Positions 45,890 to 53,670 of a stretch of DNA of 64,000 bases are shown here, one piece after another. A program made the translations under genes and the position numbers. The stretch covers positions 108,954-172,953 of the forward strand of contig JBFWXB010000003.1 in NCBI GenBank assembly GCA_050187875.1. The letters run 5' to 3'. Positions within the stretch are counted from its first letter, which is position 1, and every line of letters starts with the position of its first letter. Source of the stretch: JAFKKS01 sp050187875 (GTDB lineage: Bacteria > Pseudomonadota > Alphaproteobacteria > Rhizobiales > Xanthobacteraceae). The notes below the pieces were generated by a model. The model had not been told where the DNA came from, searched no databases, and saw only the letters and a program-made list of their open reading frames with translations.

Positions 45890-46168
45890 GGCATGGCCTC
45901 ACACGGCGCAAGCATGCGACGTGCGCGGAGCAAGCCCCGGCACGTCAACTGAACGCCACCCTCAACGCGAATCGTTTCGATCTGCCGCATTTGCGCCGGA
46001 CTGAATCAAAGACGACACGCGGAAGCAACGAAGAATGCGCGATTTTTCAGCGTGATCCACGCCTATGGCGCGTCATTTCGCGAACGCAGGAAGAACGAAA
46101 AAAGGCCCTGCTGTGCCGCGCGCCCGATCGGCTGTCACGGTAGGCGCAACAGCCTCGCCGTCAACGCC

Positions 46169-46828
46169 TCAAGACTTGAGGAACGGCTGGATTTCCTTTT
46201 CCAGCTCCTCGATCGTCATCGCCCCGCGATGCATCTTGCCGTTGATGAAGAAGGTCGGCGTCGAATTGACCCCGAACTTCTGCGCGGCGCGCTGGCGGGT
46301 CTCCTCGATACCGTCGAGCATCTTCTGGTTTGAGAGGCACTGCTCGAAGCTCTGGTCGGTGAAGCCGAATTTCTTGGCGATCTTGAGCAGGTTAGGGATC
46401 GGGTTCTGCACGAAGGCCCAATCCTTCTGCTGCGTGAACAGCGCATCGACCATGGGATAGTATTTGCCGTCGCCGGCGCAGCGCGCGAGCATGAAGGCAC
46501 CGGCGGCGAGGGGATCGAGCGGGAATTCACGCAGGATGTAGCGGACCTTGCCGGTGTCGATGTAGCGCGCCTTCATCGCGGCGTAGGTGCCGGTGTGGAA
46601 CGCGGCGCAGTGGCTGCACGTCATCGACGCATATTCGACGATCGTGACGGGCGCGTTCGCTTGGCCCTCCACCTGATCGGGCAAAGCGCCGGGCTTCATC
46701 AATTCGTCCGTGGAGACCTGCGCGAGGGCCGTGCTGACGATGCCGCCCGCAGGCAGGGCCGTCGCAAGGGCGGCCACAACGGCAACGGCGGCGCTTACTT
46801 CCAAGAATTTCCGACGCGTGATGCTCAC
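46169..46828 (-). CDS. DsbA family thiol-disulfide protein with Tat-like signal
   Basis: 219 residues. The signal region MSITRRKFLEVSAAVAVVAA contains a twin-Arg motif, followed by an Ala-rich core and likely cleavage after ALA-Q (~36). The thioredoxin-fold active site is ASMTCSHCAAFH (C-x-x-C with Ser-His), and the cis-Pro loop is NSTPTFFING. It probably oxidises or isomerises disulphides in the periplasm, like the DsbA/BdbD group. The GTG at 46828 is the first start before the signal. It sits between dciA-like and smc, a conserved Hyphomicrobiales order. Confidence 0.93.
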   Translation of the reverse strand: MSITRRKFLEVSAAVAVVAALATALPAGGIVSTALAQVSTDELMKPGALPDQVEGQANAPVTIVEYASMTCSHCAAFHTGTYAAMKARYIDTGKVRYILREFPLDPLAAGAFMLARCAGDGKYYPMVDALFTQQKDWAFVQNPIPNLLKIAKKFGFTDQSFEQCLSNQKMLDGIEETRQRAAQKFGVNSTPTFFINGKMHRGAMTIEELEKEIQPFLKS

Positions 46829-46919
46829 GACAAAACCCCGCTAAATTGTGGCCTTGTGGCTATCCCGAAACCAACAAACTGGCAATGGCGCGGCTTCCGC
46901 GCCTCCCCTGTCCGTCCGG

Positions 46920-47399
46920 TCAATTTTCTTTGACGGCCGCGCCGAGCCGGGCAAGCGCCGCGCGCAGTCCCTCATCGGCGATATCGCTCAAGCCGGCGGC
47001 GACCTCCGCCACGGCAGCCGGATCGGGCGCACGGCGCGCGTCCCGCTTGCCACGGCGGGTGAGCGGCGCCTGGCGCAAGGAAAGGCGGGTGATCGCGCGC
47101 CAGCCGAGGAAGCGGTTCACCCGCTCCAGGATGACGTCGGACGCGTGCTGAATCTCGATGGCCGCGGGCCCCTCGACCCGCAGGATCAGCGTCGCCGCCT
47201 CTTGCTCGCCCGGCTCATCGTGGCGCGACCACTGCAGCTTGATCGGCTCCGCAAAGGCCGCCACCTCTTCGCCGACAATGTCCGGCCAGTGGGTGACGAG
47301 CTCGCTCGCTGCAAAGCCCTGGCGCGCGAAGATCGGCCCCAGCGCCGGGCCGACCAAGTCCGCCAAAGGACGCGGATAAGTCTTGGCGCGCTTGTCCAT
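46920..47399 (-). CDS. DciA-like protein (DUF721)
   Basis: A 159-residue protein. The conserved DUF721 part is LADLVGPALGPIFARQGFA, LVTHWPDIVGEEVAAFAEPIKL and ILERVNRFLGWRAITRLSLRQAP, a KH-like fold; DciA proteins of this family load the replicative helicase DnaB in most bacteria without DnaC. The C-terminus is a charged helix. The start at 47399 follows AGAGGGACGGCGC; a start at 47429 in the same frame would overlap the divergent mutY start by two bases. It is divergent from mutY. Confidence 0.85.
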   Translation of the reverse strand: MDKRAKTYPRPLADLVGPALGPIFARQGFAASELVTHWPDIVGEEVAAFAEPIKLQWSRHDEPGEQEAATLILRVEGPAAIEIQHASDVILERVNRFLGWRAITRLSLRQAPLTRRGKRDARRAPDPAAVAEVAAGLSDIADEGLRAALARLGAAVKEN

Positions 47400-47427
47400 G
47401 CGCCGTCCCTCTGTCATCGCTTTGGCC

Positions 47428-48693
47428 ATGAAGGTAGCAGCCCCTCGCCCGCAAACGAAGACCAAAGCCGTCACCGGGGCCGCTCCACCGCGACAAGCGA
47501 AGAAGAAAAGGAGCGAGCGTTCTCAGGCTCCTTCGGCATCCGAACACCCTCATGACGCATGGCCCGCCGGAATCGATCCGGCGGCGCTGCTGGCCTGGTA
47601 TGACCGGCACCGCCGACACCTGCCCTGGCGCGTGGCGTCCGGCCAGCCTGCTGATCCGTATTGCGTCTGGCTCTCGGAGATCATGCTGCAGCAGACGACG
47701 GTGAAGGCGGTCGTGCCTTACTACGGGCGCTTCCTCGCGCGCTGGCCGACCATCGCCGACCTTGCCGCCGCGCCGTTGGAGGATGTGCTCAAGGCTTGGG
47801 CCGGGCTTGGCTATTACGCACGGGCGCGGAATCTTCATGCCTGCGCGCAGGCGGTCGCCGATCTTCCCGGCGGGCGCTTCCCGGATAACGAGAAGGCACT
47901 GCGGGCCCTACCCGGGATCGGGGACTACACGGCGGCGGCGATCGTCGCCATCGCCTTCGGCCGACCGGCAACGCCCGTCGATGGCAATATCGAGCGCGTC
48001 CTCGCACGATTGGCTCGCATCGAAACCCCTCTCCCTGCCGCCAAACCTCTCATCCGCCGCTTTGCCGCAGAGCTCACGCCATCGCAGCGCGCCGGCGATT
48101 TCGCACAGGCGATGATGGACCTCGGGGCGACGATCTGCACGCCGAAGCGTCCTGCCTGCGCGCTTTGCCCCTGGCGCCCATCATGCCGCGCGCATCGCGC
48201 CGGCGACCCCGAATTTTTTCCGCGCAAGGCCGCCAAGACGGAAGGCGCGCTGCGGCGCGGCGCAGCCTTTGTCGTCCACCGGGAGGACGAGCGCCTTCTC
48301 GTTCGCACGCGCCCCAGCAAAGGGCTCCTCGCCGGCATGACGGAAGTGCCGACTTCGGCCTGGAGCGGCGACTTCGATGAACGCCGCGCGCTTGCGGACG
48401 CCCCGCTTGCGCGGCGACGCTGGCGGCGCGTGCCAGGCGTCGTCACTCATACCTTCACGCATTTCCCGCTGGAGCTTGCGGTTTTCGTCACCACGGCCGC
48501 AAAGGACACGCCCGCGCCGGCCGGCACGCGCTGGACGCCGATCGCGACGCTTGCGGAGGAAGCGCTTCCGAGCCTCATGCGCAAGGTCATCGCGCATGCG
48601 CTCGACGCGCCGGCCGCTGGCCGAAATTTCCAGCGCCAATCCCTCAAAATTTCCAAATTGCCTCAAATCCCACGCGTGGCTGCCCAGGAATAG
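47428..48693 (+). CDS. mutY: A/G-specific adenine DNA glycosylase
   Basis: A 421-residue base-excision enzyme removing adenine opposite 8-oxoguanine. EIMLQQTTVKAVVPYY and AGLGYYARARN are the family start; the helix-hairpin-helix is LPGIGDYTAAAIVAIAFG; the catalytic Asp lies in TPVDGNIERV; the iron-sulphur loop is C-x6-C-x2-C-x5-C in CTPKRPACALCPWRPSC. The C-terminal Nudix-like 8-oxoG recognition domain follows (~230-390, including THTFTHFPLELAV). The N-terminus has a ~45-residue basic extension before the conserved part, so the start at 47428 could be slightly too early. Confidence 0.96.
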   Translation: MKVAAPRPQTKTKAVTGAAPPRQAKKKRSERSQAPSASEHPHDAWPAGIDPAALLAWYDRHRRHLPWRVASGQPADPYCVWLSEIMLQQTTVKAVVPYYGRFLARWPTIADLAAAPLEDVLKAWAGLGYYARARNLHACAQAVADLPGGRFPDNEKALRALPGIGDYTAAAIVAIAFGRPATPVDGNIERVLARLARIETPLPAAKPLIRRFAAELTPSQRAGDFAQAMMDLGATICTPKRPACALCPWRPSCRAHRAGDPEFFPRKAAKTEGALRRGAAFVVHREDERLLVRTRPSKGLLAGMTEVPTSAWSGDFDERRALADAPLARRRWRRVPGVVTHTFTHFPLELAVFVTTAAKDTPAPAGTRWTPIATLAEEALPSLMRKVIAHALDAPAAGRNFQRQSLKISKLPQIPRVAAQE

Positions 48694-48773
48694 TCAACGA
48701 ATCGGCGCATTAAATCGCTCGGAGTAGATGGAGCCGTGCGGCGGCGTGCGGCCGTTTTTGAACGGAGCGACCG

Positions 48774-49190
48774 ATGAATGCCATGAACCCTGTAAAGACA
48801 GGCAAGTCGGCGGATGATCCTCTCGCCACCGTCGCGAATGTGGAAGGTGAGATTCGCGAATTTTCGCGGCGCGAGAGCCTGCCGCGGAAGACGAAATTCG
48901 ATTTTGAGGACAGTGCGGCGGGCAGTAGCGCTGCGCCCAACAGCAATGTCGGCTTCCTGATCGAGCAAGTCGCCGGTTCGTCGATTAAGGAGATCGATAG
49001 CCTGATCGCAGAACTGCAGATCGTCCGCGACTTCCTGCAGAGCGAGGGCGAGCGCGTGCAACGCGAGATCGCCGGCTACGCGCAAGTGAGCCAGGCCGCG
49101 ATGTCGTCGGTGAAGGCCATCACCGATACGATGGGCCAATGGAAGCACGCGCTGAGCGCGCCGCGCTCGAACGATCGCGGCGGCCTGTAG
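48774..49190 (+). CDS. Conserved hypothetical helical protein (138 aa)
   Basis: The first 55 residues are polar and probably disordered. The second half, LIEQVAGSSIKEIDSLIAEL and VRDFLQSEGERVQREIAGYA, forms amphipathic helices, probably a coiled coil. Similar short proteins are seen in Bradyrhizobium relatives but without assigned function. GGAGCGACCG precedes the ATG; a strong terminator follows at 49222. It is soluble, without signal peptide. Confidence 0.75.
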   Translation: MNAMNPVKTGKSADDPLATVANVEGEIREFSRRESLPRKTKFDFEDSAAGSSAAPNSNVGFLIEQVAGSSIKEIDSLIAELQIVRDFLQSEGERVQREIAGYAQVSQAAMSSVKAITDTMGQWKHALSAPRSNDRGGL

Positions 49191-49221
49191 ACTCTAGACT
49201 TTCCACCCCCGTCTGAAATGC

Positions 49222-49256
49222 AAACGGCCCCGCATGGCGCGGGGCCGTTTGTCTTT
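49222..49256 (+). terminator. Rho-independent terminator
   Basis: AAACGGCCCCGC, loop ATG/GC, GCGGGGCCGTTT followed by GTCTTTT. The near-symmetric stem also suits the opposite-strand gene ending at 49274. Confidence 0.85.
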
Positions 49257-49273
49257 TGCCGGCGCGATGCGCG

Positions 49274-49564
49274 TCAGCGGCGATGCTTGATCACAACCGT
49301 CTTGTGGGCGTGATGCGGCCGGCGGTGCTTGATGACGACGACCTTGCGGCCGTGCCGGTGATGGCGCCAACCGTAATGATGACCGCGATCGCGGCGCACG
49401 ATGACCTTCTTCGTCACGTGGCGATGACGGTGGCCGCCGACCTTCACTTTCACATCGGCTTGCGCAACCTTGGTCCCGGTCGCCGCATCCGCGCTCGCGA
49501 CGAATGACGGCGCGGCGAAAGCGAGCGTCGAAAGCGCAGCAAGGGCGAAAACCAGCTTCCTCAT
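49274..49564 (-). CDS. Small exported histidine/arginine-rich protein (96 aa)
   Basis: A Sec signal peptide (MRKLVFALAALSTLAFAAPS, cleavage near ADA-A, residue ~27) is followed by a mature chain of about 68 residues dominated by His, Arg, Lys and Val. Two near-repeats, KVVVIKHRRPHHAHK and KTVVIKHRR, end the protein, and GGHRHRHVTKK lies before them. Roughly one residue in five of the mature part is His, consistent with metal or anion binding in the periplasm, but no known domain is visible. GGAGATTAAA precedes the ATG. Confidence 0.78.
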   Translation of the reverse strand: MRKLVFALAALSTLAFAAPSFVASADAATGTKVAQADVKVKVGGHRHRHVTKKVIVRRDRGHHYGWRHHRHGRKVVVIKHRRPHHAHKTVVIKHRR

Positions 49565-49860
49565 TTTAATCTCCTTCGAACAGGGGGTTATACATCCCGT
49601 TGCGAACCATAATGCACAGCTAAGCTGACTGTTCGATGAATTACTAAGATTTAATCTCGATTAACGTTGGATAAACAACTGGATGAACAAGTATTTTTCT
49701 TGCTGAATACATATTAATCTTCCGGTGTGCGGCTTTCGGTTCGGCGCGCGAAAGGGGCATTTCCCGCGCTCCGTTTCGCGCTATTGTCGAGGGCAAAGGG
49801 AAAGCGCTCCGCCAAGAGACGCGCATCAATCAAGACGAGGGTGAGGTCGGGGGACGCGTC

Positions 49861-50766
49861 ATGGCACGCAGCGCGCAACGTGCGGTGCTTCTGTTGTCCG
49901 CGGTGATGATACCGAGCATTGCATTCAGTCAGCCGGCGGTGGTCTGGCCGGACCCGCCGGCCGTCATCTGGCCGGATCCACCGGGCGCCCGCAGCGGATA
50001 TATCCCGCCGCCACCTCCGCCACCCCCGCGCGCGTCGCGCATGCGTCGTGCACCAGATCCGGAGGAAGAATCGCTGCCGGACGCCGAGGCGCTACCACCT
50101 GGGCCGGCGCCGCGCACCGTGCGCGCGCGGCGTCCGCCCCCTCCCCCACCGCCCACCAATCGCGGCGCACCGGACGAGGCCGTCGGCAGCATGCCGGCGG
50201 TGCCTCCGCCGCGGCCGCACATCGCCGCGCCGCTCAACATCCGCTGCGACGGCGCCTTCGCGAAGGACACCAGCCACGCGAAGTTGGTGAAGGCCTTCGG
50301 CGCGAAGAACGTGGCGTTTCAGGACATCGACAGCGGCGGCAGCAAGGTCAAGGCGACCGTGCTTTTCCCAAACGACCGCAAGCGCCGCGTGGAAATCATC
50401 TGGACCGATGCCGCCGACCGCAAGCGGCCATCGCAGATTTTCATCGGCGGCGAATCCACCTGGCGCGCGCGCGGATTCAAGCTCGGCGAAACACTCGCTT
50501 CGGTGGAGAAAACCAACGGCAAGCCGTTCAAGCTGGGCGGATTTGGCAGCGGCGAATATCGCGGCGCCGCCCGCGACTGGGCCGACGGCAAGCTCGACAA
50601 GCTCACCGGCGGCTGCCGTCTCGGCGTGCGCTTTGCGCTTGGACCGCAGGCGGCGGCGGAGGCCCGCGACAAGATCAGCAGCAATGGCGACTTCATGTCG
50701 GACAATGCCGACATCCGCGCCGCCGCTCCGGTGATCAGCGAATTGGTGATCGACTTCCCCAACTGA
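49861..50766 (+). CDS. Exported proline-rich protein of unknown function
   Basis: 301 residues. A signal peptide (residues 1-~24, ending FSQ-P) is followed by a tandem WPDPPAVIWPDPPG, a Pro-run region with PPPPPPPP and PPPPPPPTNRG, and then a folded domain from ~120: IRCDGAFAKDTSHAKLVKAFG to VISELVIDFPN. The folded domain has two Cys residues and a repeated Gly pattern (KLGETLASVEKTNGKPF) like proteins that follow a calcium- or peptide-binding fold, but I do not recognise the family. The 296 bases before it, after the histidine-rich gene, are AT-richer and hold only promoters as far as can be seen. Confidence 0.8.
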   Translation: MARSAQRAVLLLSAVMIPSIAFSQPAVVWPDPPAVIWPDPPGARSGYIPPPPPPPPRASRMRRAPDPEEESLPDAEALPPGPAPRTVRARRPPPPPPPTNRGAPDEAVGSMPAVPPPRPHIAAPLNIRCDGAFAKDTSHAKLVKAFGAKNVAFQDIDSGGSKVKATVLFPNDRKRRVEIIWTDAADRKRPSQIFIGGESTWRARGFKLGETLASVEKTNGKPFKLGGFGSGEYRGAARDWADGKLDKLTGGCRLGVRFALGPQAAAEARDKISSNGDFMSDNADIRAAAPVISELVIDFPN

Positions 50767-50909
50767 CCCGTTGCGGACGAAGCATCCGCAACCGTTCGCT
50801 AACCAGGTTTTGAAAGAAACAATCGCGAAACAATCGAAGACATTAGTGAGAAACGTCTGGACCCTATAAGCGCTCACAAGCGGCATTCGAAGCCGCAGGG
50901 AGCGTCCCG

Positions 50910-51134
50910 ATGTTCACCCTCTCGCTGAAATCACTGTTCTCGCCGCGCTTTCTGGCGTTGCCCGTGATTGCGCTCATGGTGATCGTGGCGTTGGCGCAGA
51001 GTTCCAACCGCAGCGGCGCCGGCATGGAAGTCGCCGGCCCGACGGTTGTGCGGGCCGTGAGCTGCTCGACCCCCGGCAAAGCCATGGATCGAGCCTGCGC
51101 GGTCGCGCATGACGATCTGCGTACGGTGCGCTGA
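50910..51134 (+). CDS. Small membrane-anchored or secreted protein (74 aa)
   Basis: A hydrophobic N-terminal helix (FLALPVIALMVIVALAQ, residues ~14-30) with a short polar remainder containing VSCSTPGKAMDRACAVAHDD, two Cys. GGGAGCGTCCCG precedes the ATG. It could be an uncleaved single-span protein or a small secreted one. It is convergent with the next gene. No family recognised. Confidence 0.6.
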   Translation: MFTLSLKSLFSPRFLALPVIALMVIVALAQSSNRSGAGMEVAGPTVVRAVSCSTPGKAMDRACAVAHDDLRTVR

Positions 51135-51145
51135 ACGTCCAGGCC

Positions 51146-51520
51146 TTATTTCCGAGGCTCCCTTACCGCGGGCGTGATCCGGTCGGCCGGCCCTTTGAGC
51201 TTTTCCTCGTCCGGGATCTTGCGGGCGTCTCGCGCCAGCTCGAGACAGGTTACGAGCTCGATATAGCTCGGCGGCCCGCCGGTATTCGTCATGCTGGCGC
51301 AGCGCACGCGATCGGCCACAGGAAAGCCGCTCCATTGCTCGCGCAGCTTGTCGCGCGCCTGATGCTCCTCATTGATGCAGCCCTGAACGTCCTTGCGCAT
51401 GGCGGCGCCGCTCGCCGCGCCGCCACGGCAGCTCGGCCCGACGTCGAAGTTCGGCACGCTGTCGGACACGGAAATCAATAACGAAAAACCCAAGGCGATC
51501 GATGCAAGGGATGAGACCAT
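51146..51520 (-). CDS. Exported hypothetical protein with conserved Cys (124 aa)
   Basis: The ATG at 51520 begins MVSSLASIALGFSLLISVSD, a signal peptide or anchor; GAGAGGCTGCACG precedes it. The mature part has VPNFDVGPSCRGGA, DVQGCINEEHQARDKLREQW and PSYIELVTCLELARDARKI, a pattern of four Cys and Trp shared by small secreted proteins in Bradyrhizobium-type genomes. Function unknown. The same Cys-Asn/Glu helix style recurs in other small proteins of this cluster. Confidence 0.7.
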   Translation of the reverse strand: MVSSLASIALGFSLLISVSDSVPNFDVGPSCRGGAASGAAMRKDVQGCINEEHQARDKLREQWSGFPVADRVRCASMTNTGGPPSYIELVTCLELARDARKIPDEEKLKGPADRITPAVREPRK

Positions 51521-51755
51521 CGTGCAGCCTCTCGAAGCCATGCCGGGTACCGGCGCCACGGAAACTATCCATTCCATGGCGCCGGCCGGCCATTTCCCCA
51601 ACGCCGGGCGTTACGTCCGCGTTGCAGCTTCACAAAAAGATAATCGGCTGAAGCGCCTAGCGTCCTTTTCCCAAATGTTTCCGCCACGAAACATGGTCGA
51701 CAAACGGCGGAAACAGGCGGGCGTTAGAAGCATCCTCGTCATTTGCGAGGTCCTG

Positions 51756-51857
51756 ATGTCCGTTTTGTCTCTCATCGCCGCTCTCCTTGCCGTCCTCGTC
51801 ACCGTCACGGTCATCGTTTGGAAGGCCGGTGCGAGCGGTTCTTTGAGGGATCAATGA
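51756..51857 (+). CDS. Possible single-span membrane microprotein (33 aa)
   Basis: ATG at 51756 with GAGG five bases upstream; SLIAALLAVLVTVTVIVWK is a convincing transmembrane helix followed by a short polar tail. It is short enough to be chance. It lies in the otherwise gene-free 51521-51906. Confidence 0.3.
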   Translation: MSVLSLIAALLAVLVTVTVIVWKAGASGSLRDQ

Positions 51858-51906
51858 ACCTTTATTCATCTCGGGCGTACTAAAAGGCCAAGAACGGAAC
51901 GATCCC

Positions 51907-52230
51907 ATGTTCAAGACTGTCGCCAGCATGACTGCCGCCGCGCTCGGCCTGATCGCTTTGGCGGCCCCGGCGCTGGCCGAAGTGGTCGACACGCCGAGCT
52001 GCAAGCGGGAGCTGGCAGCGATCTCGCAACGTCTGGGCGAGCTGCCCCAGGCCAAGCCGGCGGGCGCCACCGCGTCCTGCTCGGCCTATCGCGCCCAGTT
52101 TCTCGAGACGGTCCGCGCCCGCGCCGTGATCGCGGCCTGCCGGACTGGAAAGGACCGCGACCAGGAGGTCGGGCGCCTCGACGGACGTGTGGAAGACATC
52201 AACGGGGCGATTGCCCGCGCGTGCGGTTAA
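51907..52230 (+). CDS. Small secreted Cys-containing protein (107 aa)
   Basis: Signal peptide MFKTVASMTAAALGLIALAA with cleavage at ALA-E (residue ~24). The mature chain has four Cys (SCKRELA, ASCSAYR, AACRTGKD, RACG), likely two disulphides, and mostly helical segments; the ending EDINGAIARACG is neat. Periplasmic. No family recognised; it resembles the short exported proteins of rhizobia. Confidence 0.7.
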   Translation: MFKTVASMTAAALGLIALAAPALAEVVDTPSCKRELAAISQRLGELPQAKPAGATASCSAYRAQFLETVRARAVIAACRTGKDRDQEVGRLDGRVEDINGAIARACG

Positions 52231-52260
52231 CGCGAAAAGGATTGTGGAGGGACGATAGTC

Positions 52261-52431
52261 ATGGCGGACAAAGCAAGCTTGAAGCGGATCGGCTGGGCGT
52301 TCGGGGCGCTGACCGCCGCCGTGATGTTGTTGGCCGCCTTGATCGTTCACAACGCGACCGCCGGAAAGACCCCCACGGGTACGAACGAAGGCCCCACCCA
52401 GGTTGCCGCGGCCTTGTCGACGATTCGCTGA
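52261..52431 (+). CDS. Single-span membrane protein (56 aa)
   Basis: ATG at 52261 preceded by GGAGGGACGATAGTC. MADKASLKRIGWAFGALTAA starts a protein with one hydrophobic helix (residues ~12-31) and a short Thr/Gly-rich outer tail ending AALSTIR. It is 30 bases after the previous gene and probably cotranscribed. Function unknown. Confidence 0.6.
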   Translation: MADKASLKRIGWAFGALTAAVMLLAALIVHNATAGKTPTGTNEGPTQVAAALSTIR

Positions 52432-52722
52432 ATTTCAGCGGATTCGAGCGAACCTTTCGACACATTAAGCGTTTTTCGGCGTGCCGCTTCGCGGAAGCGT
52501 AAGGCGCGAGCCGCTAGACATGTCCGCGGCGAGCACTTCCGCTTTCGATTTTCTCCCGTCGGCTTTGAACCGAGTGCCCCTTCGCCGCGACGAAACAATA
52601 GACGCCGCGACGAAACATTCGACGACAAACGGGTGAAACGCAGGCGCGCTAGAAGACGTATCAACGAGACAGGGAATGCCAGGGCCACAAGGCCCGGCGG
52701 CAAGGCAAAAAGGAAGACGACG

Positions 52723-52968
52723 ATGATCCGGTTCAGCCCCCGCACCTTCGTTCTGCCGATCCTGGCCTTGGTCGTGATCGGCTCGCTCCCGGCGCCGGCC
52801 GATTCCGGCCGCACGGCGAACAGCAGCGGCTGCGGCGCCGCGCTCGAGAGCGTCACCGACCCGGGGATGCGCGCCCATTTCGAACGTTTTGACCGCTCGC
52901 AGTCGGCTGCCGCCGCCAAGATCTGCGCGATCTACCGCAACGGCATGAGCGTCCTCGCTTCGCGCTGA
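52723..52968 (+). CDS. Small secreted protein (81 aa)
   Basis: ATG at 52723 after GGAAGACGACG. Signal peptide MIRFSPRTFVLPILALVVIG with cleavage near APA-D. Two Cys in the mature part (SSGCGAALE, KICAIY) and a helix FERFDRSQSAAAAKI. The frame is open upstream as a very basic non-conserved leader, which is rejected. The 291 bases before it contain no other gene. Function unknown. Confidence 0.62.
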   Translation: MIRFSPRTFVLPILALVVIGSLPAPADSGRTANSSGCGAALESVTDPGMRAHFERFDRSQSAAAAKICAIYRNGMSVLASR

Positions 52969-53090
52969 CGCCTCGCCTCCATCCGTCCCCCAAGGGCCCT
53001 CCCCCCGGCCCTTACCCCCGAGCCCGGATTGTGGATGCCCCCGCGATCCGGGCTCCCCCTTTTTTGGGAAAGCCGGCGAGCCCGAACGGA

Positions 53091-53654
53091 TCAAACCGTC
53101 GCGCCCTTCGCCTTCGGGCGGCGCAGATGCTCGTCGAGGCGCGGCATGAGCTCGACGAAGTTGCAGGGGCGGTGGCGATAGTCGAGCTGATGCACGAGGA
53201 TTTCATCCCACGCATCGCGGCAGGCGCCGGGGGAACCGGGCAGACAGAAGACGTAGGTCGCGCCGGCAACGCCCGCCGTCGCACGCGACTGGATGGTCGA
53301 CGAGCCGATCTTTGCGTGGCTGACGAGGTGGAAGATCGTCGAGAAGCCTTCCATGCGCTTCTCGAACAGCGGCTCGATCGCTTCGGGCGTCACGTCGCGG
53401 CCGGTGAAGCCGGTGCCGCCCGTCGTGATGACGACGTCGATCGTCGTATCGGCCACCCAGCCCTTCACCTTCGTGCGGATTAAGTCGACATCATCCGGCA
53501 CGATGGCGCGGTCCGCGACCACATGGCCAGCCGCCCCGATGCGCTCCGCGAGCGTCGCGCCTGATTTGTCGTCGGCCAAGGCGCGCGTGTCGGAGGCGGT
53601 GAGCACCGCGATCCGCAGCGGCACGAAAGCGCGCGTCGCGTCGAGACCCGCCAT
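53091..53654 (-). CDS. moaB: Molybdenum cofactor biosynthesis protein B
   Basis: A 187-residue MoaB/MogA-type protein that adenylylates molybdopterin. IAVLTASDTRALADDKSG, VVITTGGTGFTGRDVTPEAI (the TGGTG nucleotide loop) and FVFCLPGSPGACRDAWDE are intact. Three ATG codons stand in a row at 53660-53652; the third is chosen because AAGGAGG is then six bases upstream. It is followed upstream by the metallopeptidase gene with 16 bases between, so the two are likely cotranscribed. Confidence 0.95.
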   Translation of the reverse strand: MAGLDATRAFVPLRIAVLTASDTRALADDKSGATLAERIGAAGHVVADRAIVPDDVDLIRTKVKGWVADTTIDVVITTGGTGFTGRDVTPEAIEPLFEKRMEGFSTIFHLVSHAKIGSSTIQSRATAGVAGATYVFCLPGSPGACRDAWDEILVHQLDYRHRPCNFVELMPRLDEHLRRPKAKGATV

Positions 53655-53670
53655 CATCATCCTCCTTGCG

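Noticed and set aside
43691..45952. Long plus-strand open frame opposite smc
   Set aside because: Shadow of the Ala/Glu/Arg-rich SMC coiled coils; no domain or ribosome site.
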